From Desulfonema magnum (lineage in GTDB: Bacteria; Desulfobacterota; Desulfobacteria; Desulfobacterales; 4be13), in NCBI RefSeq assembly GCF_017377395.1, contig NZ_CP061800.1, forward strand, positions 3,348,001-3,412,000: 64,000 nt of DNA, read 5' to 3'. This document shows positions 50,898 to 60,739 of the stretch, one piece after another; the stretch's first letter is position 1; every line of letters begins with the position of its first letter. Both the position numbers and the translations under genes were made by a program. Under the pieces are notes generated by a model, which did no database searches, was not told the origin of the DNA, and worked only from the letters and a program-made list of their open reading frames with translations.

Positions 50898-52163
50898 ATG
50901 TGGAAAAAAACAATCATTCTGTGGCTTTTGGCTGTTTTATTCTCGGATTTCGTATTCGCAGATACTGGTTCAGATGAGAAAATCCTGACCCTGGGCGTTT
51001 CAGGAACTTTTACGGGAGCCCTTGCTTCGGTGGGAGAGCATGTTTCAAATGGAATGACAGATTATCTGAATTGGACCGCAAATCATGGCGGAATCGAATT
51101 CAAAGACCCTGAAAGCGGTAAAAACAAAAGGATCAGGATAAAGGTGATCTCAGAAGATAATCAGTATAACGCGGTAAAATCGGCAATGGCTTACGCACGC
51201 CTGAAATCCCGAGGTGTCAGAGCTATTATTGGTTTTGGAAGCACTCCGGGAGAGGCTTGTGCCGCGCTCGCCTCACGGGATAAAATTCCCTATCTTTCAT
51301 GGTATGCATACGCGAGTCCCGCGGGATTCAGACCCAGCCCCCAGTATTACTGGACATTTTTACCCACAATTGCTGAAGCTGCGACGCCGATGATAAAATG
51401 GTTTGTCAAAAAAAAATGGCACGGTCAGGGACAGCCAAAAATCGGTATTATATCGTTAAATCTGCCCTCGTGGCGGGTGCTTGAGAAACCTGGTCTTACA
51501 GATGCTTATGTTGAAAGCATCGGCGGCAGACTCGCTGGAATTGAATTTATCTCTCCGAGGGCTACAGATATCTCCTTACCGCTTACACGGCTTGTGTTTG
51601 AGAAAAACGCGGATTGTCTCATTCTCATGGGCGTATTGTCTCAGGCTGTTTTACTGGCAAAGGAGATGCGGCGTATGGGTATTGATCCTGAAAAAGTCAT
51701 TGTTATCTGCAACATAAGCGCATGGGATGAGAGTATTTTTAAATCCGTTCCAAAGGCCGTGGAAGGATTTCACGGCGAAGTTCATACGGTATCGCTTGAT
51801 AAAGATGTCCCGGGCATGAGAAAAATTAAAAAAATTGCAAAATGGGCAGGCAGAACATCTGAGGAACTCCTATTGAACTACGCAAACGGATGTCTGGGCG
51901 CACTTGTATTGGAAACAGCGATAAAAAGAGCATTGGAGAAGAACGGATATGAAAAAGTTATTCAATCAGGAGAGATGATTCGAAATGAGCTGCACCATTT
52001 CAGAGCGTTTAATCCTTCAGAACTGGCCCCTTCCATAGAGGTCAGGAATTCTGATAAGCCTTTTTTCCTGAATTATGCGCGCATTGTCAAGGCAAAGAAT
52101 GGAAAATTTGTGGACGCGGGGGATTGGATATCCGTAGATGAGATAAAAGGAACCCTTGAATGA
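50898..52163 (+). CDS. Periplasmic substrate-binding protein, branched-chain amino acid type
   Basis: 421 residues. Signal peptide (1-21, ending VFA), then a type-I periplasmic-binding fold: LTLGVSGTFTGALASVGEHV, IIGFGSTPGEACAALASRDK, YWTFLPTIAEA, and C-terminal ANGCLGALVLETAIKRAL. No permease or ATPase gene is adjacent, so it may serve the chemoreceptor rather than a transporter. AAGAGGAG precedes the ATG. Confidence 0.88.
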   Translation: MWKKTIILWLLAVLFSDFVFADTGSDEKILTLGVSGTFTGALASVGEHVSNGMTDYLNWTANHGGIEFKDPESGKNKRIRIKVISEDNQYNAVKSAMAYARLKSRGVRAIIGFGSTPGEACAALASRDKIPYLSWYAYASPAGFRPSPQYYWTFLPTIAEAATPMIKWFVKKKWHGQGQPKIGIISLNLPSWRVLEKPGLTDAYVESIGGRLAGIEFISPRATDISLPLTRLVFEKNADCLILMGVLSQAVLLAKEMRRMGIDPEKVIVICNISAWDESIFKSVPKAVEGFHGEVHTVSLDKDVPGMRKIKKIAKWAGRTSEELLLNYANGCLGALVLETAIKRALEKNGYEKVIQSGEMIRNELHHFRAFNPSELAPSIEVRNSDKPFFLNYARIVKAKNGKFVDAGDWISVDEIKGTLE

Positions 52164-52224
52164 AAAGAAAAACAGGAGGATTGGAGGAGAAAGTTATCCT
52201 GTCATAGTCTTTTTTTAAGGAGGA

Positions 52225-52383
52225 GCCGAGCATGAGCGCGCCAAACAAAGCCTGACGAAAATCACCACAGCGTCCGGCGAACCATTTGAAAAAATTGAAC
52301 AGATAAACACAGCGCTTATGGAAATTGACAGGACAACCCGGGTTTCAGGAATCCGCGTCTTTAAAAAAAGAGAATATTGTTGA
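52225..52383 (+). pseudogene. Chemoreceptor 3'-end fragment
   Basis: One frame reads LTKITTASGEPFEKIEQINT and ALMEIDRTTR, the usual end of a methyl-accepting protein's signalling helix, then stops. There is no start or upstream part. The AGGAGG site before it leads to an ATG in the wrong frame. Confidence 0.65.
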
Positions 52384-52539
52384 ATTCGCCTGTGAAAAAA
52401 GCGGGTCCTGAACAAATGATTTTCTCGGATGAAGAAGCCTTATCCGCTTAAACAAATTGAGAAAAACGTTTCCGCAAATGATTTGTTCAGATCGGAATTT
52501 CTGAAAAATATCTGTTTGGAAAAAAATAATAAATTCAAC

Positions 52540-52638
52540 CGACCTGCGAGGCTTCGCAAACCTCGGAGGTCGTCCGGAAAGAAAGCTGTAGCTTAAAAAA
52601 ATCTCGGAGTTCTGAAATCCTAAAAATTTCAGAACTCC
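52540..52638. repeat. Two hairpins before the second prkA-like gene
   Basis: CGACCTGCGAGG pairs with CCTCGGAGGTCG (52540-52572), and GGAGTTCTGAAAT pairs with ATTTCAGAACTCC (52606-52638). The second resembles the CTGAAATTTCAG stem near 22700. Confidence 0.7.
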
Positions 52639-52675
52639 CCAAACCCGTAACTTATCAACGATTTGGATAAAAGCC

Positions 52676-55000
52676 ATGGAAAATATCAAAAAAGCAATAC
52701 GGCATCTTGATCGCAGCATGAGCGAGAGAGATCAGCGGTCTCCGATCCCTTTTGAGGAGTTTCTTAAAATACTCAGCGAAAAGCCCTCCGCCGTGATACG
52801 CGACGTTTTTCAGGTCTTCCATGATATGATGAAGACCTATGTGAATGAGGGCTTTGATGAGTATCCGAATGACCCCGAGTCCATTAATTTTGTCTATTAC
52901 GATTGCAGGAAACTGTTTGTCGAAGGCTCTGACAACCCGTTTTTTGCAGACAGGCTCTTTGCCAACAGGCTGATGAATCTTGTTGAATCCTTAAAACGCG
53001 GCGCGCAGCAAAACAAAATTTATATTTTTGACGGTCCTCCGGGATGCGGGAAGAGTACTTTCCTGAATAATCTGCTCATGAAATTCGAGGAATATACCAA
53101 CACAGAAGCCGGATCACGTTATGAGGCGGTATGGCGCCTGAATCGGAAAGTACTGGGCAATTTCAATGAAGCCATTTTTGAGAAGATGTTTCAGATGATG
53201 GATCACCCTGTAAAAGATGAAGACGGATTTGTCAGAAGACACAACATGCTGCATTCGTCTCAGGACTCGGATGAATTCTTTGATGAACAGACATCTCCCC
53301 ATCTCACGGAAGATTACATCGAGGTTCCCTGTCCCAGCCATGATCATCCCATTTTGATGATTCCCAAGCCATACCGGCGTCAGTTTTTTGACGAACTGTT
53401 TATGAATGATGAATTTAAGTGGAAACTTTTCACGGACAAAGAATATGACTGGGTCTTCAAAGACAATCCCTGTACCATATGCAGTTCCTTGTACGAATCG
53501 TTACAGAACAGGCTGAACAGTCCGCTGGATGTGTTTAAAATGCTCTATGCCCGCCCTTACCGGTTTAACAGACGCCTCGGGGAAGGCATCAGTGTTTTTA
53601 ACCCCGGGGACAAATCCATGAAGCCGGTTCCCCTTACCAATCCGATGCTCCAAAAACGGATAAACAGTCTTCTCAGGGACAGCAATCAGGTGAAATATCT
53701 GTTCTCCCGCTATGCCAAGACCAATAACGGTATTTATGCGCTCATGGACATCAAAACCCACAATGTGGAACGGCTGATCGAGCTCCACAACATTATCAGC
53801 GAGGGCGTTCACAAGGTTGAGGATATTGAGGAAAACGTGAATTCGCTTCTGATGGCGCTTATGAATCCTGAAGACAAAAAGAATATCCAGGGTCAGTCTT
53901 TTTCAGACAGAATCGAATATGTCCATATTCCATATGTTCTGGACCTGAACACGGAGGTTGATATTTATCGCAATATTTTCGGCGGTCATATTGACGAAAG
54001 CTTCCTTCCGAGAGTTCTTCACAATTTCGCCAGGGCAATTATCTCCACACGGCTCAATATCAAATCCGAGGCCATGCTTGAATGGATTAAGGACCCGAAA
54101 AAATACTATCTCTATTGCGATGAAAACCTGCAACTGCTTAAAATGGAGATCTACACGGGACATATCCCCACATGGCTGTCTGAAGAAGACAGGAAGCGGT
54201 TTACAGCAAAGCGCAGGCGAAAGATCATTGCAGAATCGGAAACAGAGGGGATCAAGGGATTTTCCGGACGGGATGCCATTAAGATATTCAATGAGTTTTA
54301 CTCCGCGTATGCCAGAGACGACAAACTTATCAATATGAATACCTTATGCACCTTTTTCACCAAAATCCGTAAGGATCTGAGTCACTCCATGCCCCGGGGA
54401 TTTCTGGATGCTCTGCTTCGTATGTATAATTACATGATCTTGCAGGAAGTTAAGGAATCGCTTTATTATTACAATGAAGAACAGATATCCAGGGATATAC
54501 AAAATTATCTGTTTGCGGTTAATTTTGAATCCGGATCAGTGGAAACCTGTAATTTTACCGGCGAAAAACTTGAGATTACGGAAGCTTTTTTTGAGAGTAT
54601 TGAGAATCGTCTTCTGGGAGCAAGGATAGAAAGGGCCAAGCGTCTCACTTTCCGGGCAGATGCTCAGAAAGAATATACTTCCCGGACGCTGACTCAGGAA
54701 ATTCTGGTTGAAGGAAAACCTGTTACAGAAACCCGGCTTTACAAAGATATGCATGACCGATATGTTTATAATCTCAAGGAAAAGGTGCTGGATCCGTTTC
54801 TTGAGAATGAAAATTTCCGGCAGGCCATCAAGGACTATGACGAGGAGACTTTTAAGACGTATGACAAAAGAATCCGGGATGATGTCACCTTTCTGATGAA
54901 CAATCTGTGCAACAAATGCGGTTATACGAACCAGGGAGCTAAGGAAGTCTGTATTTATGTCATTGACAATGATCTGGCGAGGACTTTCTCAATTTCCTGA
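52676..55000 (+). CDS. Second PrkA-like AAA+/kinase protein, larger paralogue
   Basis: 774 residues. Walker A GPPGCGKST is at 120-128, followed by a PrkA-type central region and a C-terminal kinase-like part (QEVKESLYYYNEEQISRDIQ, then NYLFAVNFE). It contains Cys/His clusters absent from the first copy (CPSHDH near 222, CTIC near 267, CNKCGY near 752), perhaps metal sites. It lies downstream of spoVR and the chemoreceptor pair; a weak ribosome site. Paired long PrkA-like proteins near spoVR suggest one pathway, by inference. Confidence 0.85.
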   Translation: MENIKKAIRHLDRSMSERDQRSPIPFEEFLKILSEKPSAVIRDVFQVFHDMMKTYVNEGFDEYPNDPESINFVYYDCRKLFVEGSDNPFFADRLFANRLMNLVESLKRGAQQNKIYIFDGPPGCGKSTFLNNLLMKFEEYTNTEAGSRYEAVWRLNRKVLGNFNEAIFEKMFQMMDHPVKDEDGFVRRHNMLHSSQDSDEFFDEQTSPHLTEDYIEVPCPSHDHPILMIPKPYRRQFFDELFMNDEFKWKLFTDKEYDWVFKDNPCTICSSLYESLQNRLNSPLDVFKMLYARPYRFNRRLGEGISVFNPGDKSMKPVPLTNPMLQKRINSLLRDSNQVKYLFSRYAKTNNGIYALMDIKTHNVERLIELHNIISEGVHKVEDIEENVNSLLMALMNPEDKKNIQGQSFSDRIEYVHIPYVLDLNTEVDIYRNIFGGHIDESFLPRVLHNFARAIISTRLNIKSEAMLEWIKDPKKYYLYCDENLQLLKMEIYTGHIPTWLSEEDRKRFTAKRRRKIIAESETEGIKGFSGRDAIKIFNEFYSAYARDDKLINMNTLCTFFTKIRKDLSHSMPRGFLDALLRMYNYMILQEVKESLYYYNEEQISRDIQNYLFAVNFESGSVETCNFTGEKLEITEAFFESIENRLLGARIERAKRLTFRADAQKEYTSRTLTQEILVEGKPVTETRLYKDMHDRYVYNLKEKVLDPFLENENFRQAIKDYDEETFKTYDKRIRDDVTFLMNNLCNKCGYTNQGAKEVCIYVIDNDLARTFSIS

Positions 55001-55044
55001 CATGGAGAGAGGGGCGTCAGAAGATGCAGTCCGACGCTCCTTTT

Positions 55045-55140
55045 TCTCAAAAGCCCTGTAGGGGCAGCATATTTGTAGCTCTGGGGAGCGTCTGTCTCGG
55101 CCGACAAAGCCCCGTAGGAGGGCATATTTGTAGCTCTCAG
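55045..55140. repeat. Two direct repeats with CATATTTGTAGCTCT
   Basis: AAAGCCCTGTAGGGGCAGCA and AAAGCCCCGTAGGAGGGCAT start two copies about 59 bases apart, each ending CATATTTGTAGCTCT. Function unknown. Confidence 0.7.
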
Positions 55141-55281
55141 GAAAATGTTCTCATGGTCCATAACATGGCCCGGGTGGCATCCCGGTTCATATCATAAGCT
55201 TTCCTTTAAACGGAGAGGAAACCAATCTCTCAATCAAATCAGTTCCTCTTTTCAGGGTCGGGGAGGTGAAAAGCGGGCGAA

Positions 55282-55731
55282 CTATTTGTAATAACCTGCT
55301 CCTACCAACACATCATCAGTAACTTTCAGGATATAACTGCTTTTTGCAGAAGGAGCTTCCTCACCGGGTTTGGGCCACATATAATCCACCCATCCGCTGC
55401 CTTTTGATTTGGCAAGCTCCACAAAGTCTTTGAAAAATGCTTTGCCATTCTTATCCTTCTGATCAATCAGATTCTTGCCAATCAGAGACGCTTTCATGGG
55501 GTGAGCGATCATGTCACCTTTCATATTCATTGCAAACACATAAATCGAACCTTTGACGAATTTTCCATCTTTTTTGTTAATCTCCGCTTTAGCAGCATTA
55601 ATATCTGCCTTGATCATCGTGGCAGCGTCCTTGCAGACCTGCTCACATACTTCTTTGTCAGAAGCAAGCGCATTTCCAGTTACACAAAGGCCAAACACGA
55701 GAGCCAAGGCTGCTATCATCAACTTCTTCAT
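55282..55731 (-). CDS. Periplasmic single-Cache-domain protein
   Basis: 149 residues. Signal peptide (1-23, ending ALA), then a small Cache_2-like domain: IYVFAMNMKGDMIAHPMKAS, LIGKNLIDQKDKNGKAFFKD and GSGWVDYMWPKPG. Free-standing Cache proteins probably bind small organic ligands in the periplasm. GAGGAG sits 7 bases before the chosen ATG; another ATG two codons earlier is too close. No receptor gene is adjacent. Confidence 0.88.
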   Translation of the reverse strand: MKKLMIAALALVFGLCVTGNALASDKEVCEQVCKDAATMIKADINAAKAEINKKDGKFVKGSIYVFAMNMKGDMIAHPMKASLIGKNLIDQKDKNGKAFFKDFVELAKSKGSGWVDYMWPKPGEEAPSAKSSYILKVTDDVLVGAGYYK

Positions 55732-55737
55732 TGTCAT

Positions 55738-56462
55738 TCTCCTCTGAAATTTTCTGAATCTCAAGATAAACAAAATAAAAAATCTGCTTTCCCATCCAGT
55801 GGGCAACTGTTAAGCTCACCCTTCTCCTAATATCAGGACATTCCCCTTATCAGGTTATCTGATGATACATTATAAATTTGGAGATATCCACCATTCCCCT
55901 TTCACAGAGGATTCTGAGCGTTTTCTCCAAACTGTGAAATATATCCTGACTCAATTGAGAGATTGAATTCAGTTTTTTTTTATCACATTTATTTATGAAT
56001 GCAAGAAAAATAAAAAAAATAATTAATCTTTATAAAATGAATTATCATTATTAAATATTTAAATCTTTTATATTCAGTTGGTTGTATTGGATTTTGGAAA
56101 ATGTTCATCCCAAGACAACAGACCTGGGGATTTCCCCAAAAATAAAATACCCGGACGTAGGGTGGGTGGAGCGAAGCGTAACCCACCGCACTGACTTCTT
56201 TCTTGACCGCTCTTTTTTGCCTTCGGCAGAACAACAAAATCCATCAGAACCAGAAATGCCAGAGCGACAGAGGTTTTTTTTGATTCAGAGCGGATTCAGG
56301 GATAACCATCTATTATTAGTATAAAAAATAATATACTATACATTTTCAGCCCATTTCCGTTTTCGCGGAAAAGACAGAAAAAACTTGAACTAGTGGGCTT
56401 TCGTACATATAAACAAATATGACCTTCGGTTACAGCGAACGATGAAAGCTGGCCCTTGGCCC
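55738..56462. other. Non-coding region, AT-rich
   Basis: No supported gene. 55975-56075 is strongly AT-rich; 56158-56190 carries one GTAGGGTGGGTGGAGCGAAG repeat word. The Cache gene promoter should lie at its left end. Confidence 0.5.
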
Positions 56463-56907
56463 CTTTCATATAAACGGGCATGAACTGCCGGTCACAACGA
56501 ATGATGAAAGTTTTGCAGTTTTTCGTAACACTTAACACCTGACACTTAACACTTTCATATAAACGGGCATGAACTGCCGGTCACAACGAATGATGAAAGT
56601 TTTGCAGTTTTTCGTAACACTTAACACCTGACACTTAACACTTTCATATAAACGGGCATGAACTGCCGGTCACAACGAATGATGAAAGTTTTGCAGTTTT
56701 TCGTAACACTTAACACCTGACACTTAACACTTTCATATAAACGGGCATGAACTGCCGGTCACAACGAATGATGAAAGTTTTGCAGTTTTTCCTAACACTT
56801 AACACCTGACACTTAACACTTTCATATAAACGGGCATGAACTGCCGGTCAAAACGAAGCATGAAAAATTTGTAATTTTTCCTGACACCTGACACCTAACA
56901 CCTTTTT
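56463..56907. repeat. Tandem 89-bp repeat, five units
   Basis: Units begin CTTTCATATAAACGGGCATG at 56463, 56552, 56641, 56730 and 56819, exactly 89 bases apart; a partial one follows. Units 2-4 are almost identical. Each contains AACTGCCGGTCACAACGAAT and a short AACACTTAACACCTGACACT heptamer array. Single reverse copies are at 23410-23470 and 60750-60832. Confidence 0.93.
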
Positions 56908-56959
56908 CATATAAACAGTTATGCAAAAATTAAGCAGACAATTCAACAGGCCATGAAAA

Positions 56960-57481
56960 ATGATACTTGAACACAAAGGGAAAAAACCCAAAATTGGTAA
57001 AAATGTTTTTATTGCCCTGACCGCGACCGTCATAGGAGACGTGGAAATCGAAGATGGCGCAAGTGTGTGGTACGGCGCTGTTCTGAGAGGGGATATGGCT
57101 CCCGTGAAAGTGGGTAAAAATACGAATATTCAGGATAATTGCACTGTTCATACGGATACGGACAAGCCCGCGGTTATCGGAGATAATGTGACAATCGGGC
57201 ATAATGCCGTTGTTCATGGCTGCACAGTTGAGCGCAACTGTCTCATTGGTATCAATGCTGTTGTGCTGAATGATGCCCATGTAAAAACAGGTTCCGTGGT
57301 CGCGTCCGGTTCCGTGGTAAAGGAAGGCCAGCACGTCGGTCCTTGTCATCTTGTGGCGGGCATACCTGCTTCAATGAAGAGAGAAGTCACCGAGGCTGAC
57401 GCTGAAGAATTCGGGAGACCTGTAAGAGATTATCTCAGACTCGCAAGAGAACATATGGACATCAGGCGGGTTGATGAATAA
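56960..57481 (+). CDS. Gamma-class carbonic anhydrase family protein
   Basis: 173 residues, left-handed beta-helix hexapeptide repeats. The zinc ligands expected for the family are His64 (TVHTD), His81 (IGHNA) and His86 (VVHGC); Arg43, Asp45 and Gln58 are also present. Members hydrate CO2 or have related roles; activity is not certain. The ribosome site is weak. A small gene follows 27 bases downstream. Confidence 0.92.
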   Translation: MILEHKGKKPKIGKNVFIALTATVIGDVEIEDGASVWYGAVLRGDMAPVKVGKNTNIQDNCTVHTDTDKPAVIGDNVTIGHNAVVHGCTVERNCLIGINAVVLNDAHVKTGSVVASGSVVKEGQHVGPCHLVAGIPASMKREVTEADAEEFGRPVRDYLRLAREHMDIRRVDE

Positions 57482-57508
57482 TTCCAATTTAAAGAAAGGA
57501 ATATCAGA

Positions 57509-57808
57509 ATGAGCAAACCAATAGATAAAGAGTCCTGGGTATGGGTTATAATTCAGGAACCTGAAGCAAACGCCCAAATGCTGGGACAGCAGGATGAGGA
57601 GAATAATATATCATTTATTCCGACTTTTTTAGAGAAAGATGAGGCCCTGAGATGTCAGAACAGCCTGGTTATTGAAAAAGGAAAAAAATGCGAAGTGCAG
57701 GCTATCCTGTATGAAGAACTGCTAAACCAGGCATCTGAAAGCGGATTTTTAATTTTTATTTTGAACGGGTCTGGGGAGGTATTGGACAGAATTAATCCGC
57801 TGCAATGA
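57509..57808 (+). CDS. Hypothetical small protein
   Basis: 99 residues, acidic, no signal peptide; family not recognised. AAAGGAAT precedes the ATG. It has WVWVIIQEPEANAQMLGQQD near the start and SGFLIFILNGSGEVLDRI at the end, with a likely alpha/beta fold. It probably shares a transcript with the carbonic anhydrase-like gene. Confidence 0.75.
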   Translation: MSKPIDKESWVWVIIQEPEANAQMLGQQDEENNISFIPTFLEKDEALRCQNSLVIEKGKKCEVQAILYEELLNQASESGFLIFILNGSGEVLDRINPLQ

Positions 57809-57868
57809 AAAGGATCTTGATGAGGCGATTTCCGGAAAAAACATGCCGGCGGCATATTTTTTTAGTTC

Positions 57869-57915
57869 GTAGTTCCGCGTTTAGGCGGTGTCACACCGCC
57901 TAAACACGGAACTAC
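57869..57915. repeat. Palindromic repeat, copy of 8302-8348
   Basis: GTAGTTCCGCGTTTAGGCGG (57869-57888) pairs with 57896-57915. Lies after the small hypothetical gene. Confidence 0.8.
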
Positions 57916-57977
57916 AAACCAGTATGTTTATTCTTGGACATCGCCCAGGTGCCAGCGGGTCGAAAATTAACCCCAAG

Positions 57978-58005
57978 GAGTGCTGAAATTTCATTCCGGC
58001 ACTCC
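57978..58005. terminator. Hairpin between convergent genes
   Basis: GGAGTGC pairs with GCACTCC around AAATTTCATTCCG-type loop sequence; TTTGATCTGCTG follows. It sits between the hypothetical gene (+) and the flavin oxidoreductase (-) and could end both transcripts. Confidence 0.5.
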
Positions 58006-58026
58006 TTTGATCTGCTGAAACCTGAC

Positions 58027-59142
58027 TTATTCAAATTTTGCCTTCCACGTCTTCATTTTTTCATGGGACCACCGCACACAAAAAGCAGGTTTTCTTTTCA
58101 TTACCAACTGAATACAGGTGTCACCGCACTCCGGATCACAATGCAAAATATCTTTTTCTCTGCCCTGTCTTACTTTTTCGGGCCATTCAGGATCCGTCCA
58201 CAGGGGCCGGGCCAGACCAATCAGATCAGCATCTCCCCGCGCGATTATTTCCTCAGCCAGCGCGCCCGTGGCAATACGGCCCGCGGTTATCACCGGAACG
58301 CTGACTTCTTTTTTAATGGCCGCGGCCAGGTCCGTCATATATCCTTCTTTTTTTGATTTTTCCACAATTTCCGGCAGAAAAAAGGATTCATATGTTCCGC
58401 CCATCACTGAAATATAGGCCACGCCCGCGTCCGCCAGGTTCCGGGCAAACAGCTTTGATTCTTCGAGCTTCAGACCCTGGGGAAGCCATTCGTCCGCGAG
58501 AAACCGGTATCCCACGGGGAAATCTTTCACAGCGTCCCTGACCGACGCGACAACCTCCAGAGCAAATCGCTGGCGGTTTTCCAGTGATCCGCCGTACTCA
58601 TCCTCTCTTTTGTTGGTTCCGGGTGAGAGAAACTGAGCCAGCAAATAGCCTGTGCCGCCGTGAAGCTCCACCATATCAAATCCCGCGTTTCTGACCCTGA
58701 GTGCGGCCTCCGCGAACCGGTCTCTGATAAGCTTCAATTCTGATTTGTTCAGGGCTTTGGGCATACGGCCGAATGTCTCCACAGCAGAAGGCGCTACAGG
58801 TTCGGAAATACCTGCAAAACGTCCCGCGTGGTTGATCTGCAAACAGGCCAGCGCACCTCCCTGTTTAATAGTCTGAGCCAGTTGTTTCAAGCCTTCCAGA
58901 TTGTCGTCCGTGTCTGCCCGCAATGTTCTGTCCGAACCGCTGCCCACAGGATGGTCAACCGTGGCATTTTCCACCACCACCATGGCCACACCGCTTTGTC
59001 CCATAAGGCGATAATGGTCGGTCAGCAGCCTGCTTACCGTGCCGCCCTTACCCGCATACCCCAGATACAGCGGTGCCATTGTCAGACGATTTTTTAGTTT
59101 CAGTCCTCCGACCTCAAAAGCTGAAAAAAGATGAGAATACAT
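58027..59142 (-). CDS. NADH:flavin oxidoreductase, old yellow enzyme family
   Basis: 371 residues from an ATG with GGAGGAAAG ahead of it. FMN-binding TIM barrel: KLKNRLTMAPL at the start, NHAGR (104-108), ELHGGTGYLLAQFLSPGTNK (159-178) and DEYGGSLENR. Near the C-terminus Cys334, 338, 342 and 354 (CDPECGDTC and a later FC) probably hold a [4Fe-4S] cluster as in 2,4-dienoyl-CoA reductase-type members; the first spacing is CX3C rather than the usual CX2C. The second, NAD-binding, half of those enzymes is absent. Substrate unknown. Confidence 0.88.
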   Translation of the reverse strand: MYSHLFSAFEVGGLKLKNRLTMAPLYLGYAGKGGTVSRLLTDHYRLMGQSGVAMVVVENATVDHPVGSGSDRTLRADTDDNLEGLKQLAQTIKQGGALACLQINHAGRFAGISEPVAPSAVETFGRMPKALNKSELKLIRDRFAEAALRVRNAGFDMVELHGGTGYLLAQFLSPGTNKREDEYGGSLENRQRFALEVVASVRDAVKDFPVGYRFLADEWLPQGLKLEESKLFARNLADAGVAYISVMGGTYESFFLPEIVEKSKKEGYMTDLAAAIKKEVSVPVITAGRIATGALAEEIIARGDADLIGLARPLWTDPEWPEKVRQGREKDILHCDPECGDTCIQLVMKRKPAFCVRWSHEKMKTWKAKFE

Positions 59143-59326
59143 GTCACTTTCCTCCGTTAAAAAATAGGCCAGCATATAAAAATCAAATGTTACATTCTCC
59201 GGATACGAAAACGCTTTCTAACACCCTATAACCCAGGAAAAAACTCATGTCAACTCGTGTCAGTCACATGTTCAGCAGCTCAAAAAGTTAGAACAAGCAA
59301 AATATATCTCATTATCTCGTTCCCAC

Positions 59327-59745
59327 GCTTCGCGTCACTGCCATTAAGTTAAGCTTCCGGAGTGCGAAAATTATTTTTCGCACCCTCGCCGGAAACTGTT
59401 TTTGTCACTTCGGATGCTCCTTAACTTAATGGCAGTGACGCTTCGCGTGGGAATGTAGAAGAGACGCTTCGCGTCACTGCCATTAAGTTAAGCTTCCGGA
59501 GTGCGAAAATTATTTTTCGCACCCTCGCCGGAAACTGTTTTTGTCACTTCGGATGCTCCTTAACTTAATGGCAGTGACGCTTCGCGTGGGAATGTAGAAG
59601 AGACGCTTCGCGTCACTGCCATTAAGTTAAGCTTCCGGAGTGCGAAAATTATTTTTCGCACCCTCGCCGGAAACTGTTTTTGTCACTTCGGATGCTCCTT
59701 AACTTAATGGCAGTGACGCTTCGCGTGGGAATGTAGAAGAGACGC
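59327..59745. repeat. Tandem 139-bp palindromic repeat, three units
   Basis: CCATTAAGTTAAGCTTCCGG recurs at 59341, 59480 and 59619, 139 bases apart. Each unit is one long stem (CACTGCCATTAAGTTAAG against its complement) around a loop with GCGAAAATTATTTTTCGC. Units are nearly identical. Single diverged copies lie at 16970-17095 and 19065-19262. Confidence 0.93.
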
Positions 59746-59911
59746 TTCGCGTCCTGTGTCCGAGACGCTTCGCGTCCCGAAGGCATTTACTTCATGTAGG
59801 TTGGGTTGAGGAACGAAACCCAACATTTTTATGGTCATTCGTTGACGTTGGGTTTTGTTTCTCAACCCAAGCTGCATAAGGGATTTCCCCAAAAATAAAA
59901 TACCCGGAAAT

Positions 59912-60680
59912 GTGCGGTGGGTTACGCTTCGCTCCACCCACCCTACATTTTTTGTATCGGGTATATTGTTTATTTCGAGTTCCCTAACTGAACCCGCTTC
60001 TGAATAAAAAAGCCCGGCAATAAATTGCCGGGCTTTTTTCATTCGTCCCTCCGGGACTGAAAAATACCACCCAGAACTGAAGTGCGGTGGGTTCCGCTTC
60101 GCTCCACCCACCCTACATTTTTTGTATCGGGTATATTGTTTATTTCGAGTTCCCTAACTGAACCCGCTTCTGAATAAAAAAGCCCGGCAATAAATTGCCG
60201 GGCTTTTTTCATTCGTCCCTCCGGGACTGAAAAATACCACCCAGAACTGAAGTGCGGTGGGTTCCGCTTCGCTCCACCCACCCTACATTTTTTGTATCGG
60301 GTATATTGTTTATTTCGAGTTCCCTAACTGAACCCGCTTCTGAATAAAAAAGCCCGGCAATAAATTGCCGGGCTTTTTTCATTCGTCCCTCCGGGACTGA
60401 AAAATACCACCCAGAACTGAAGTGCGGTGGGTTACGCTTCGCTCCACCCACCCTACATTTTTTGTATCGGGTATATTGTTTATTTCGAGTTCCCTAACTG
60501 AACCCGCTTCTGAATAAAAAAGCCCGGCAATAAATTGCCGGGCTTTTTTCATTCGTCCCTCCGGGACTGAAAAATACCACCCAGAACTGAAGTGCGGTGG
60601 GTTACGCTTCGCTCCACCCACCCTACATTTCTGGAAAAGATGATCGGGCATTTTAGTTATTAGTAGTGCGGTGGGTTCCG
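59912..60680. repeat. Tandem 170-bp repeat, four full units and partial copies
   Basis: TGCGGTGGGTTNCGCTTCGC recurs at 59912, 60082, 60252, 60422, 60592 (170 bases apart) and again at 60666. Every unit carries a perfect terminator-like stem AAGCCCGG...CCGGGCTTTTTT and a TCCCTCCGGGACTGA stem. Frames running through the units are repeat products, not genes. Confidence 0.93.
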
Positions 60681-60739
60681 CTTCGCTCCACCCACCCTAC
60701 ATTTCTATATTTCCGGGTATTTTATTTTTGGGGTAATCC

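Noticed and set aside
59704..60651. Series of 80-135-codon minus-strand frames with near-identical products
   Set aside because: They have exactly the 170-bp period of the tandem repeat and no start signals; repeat products, not genes.
56463..60680. Possible CRISPR arrays
   Set aside because: Repeat units are 89-170 bases, contiguous and without unique spacers; no cas gene is in the window.
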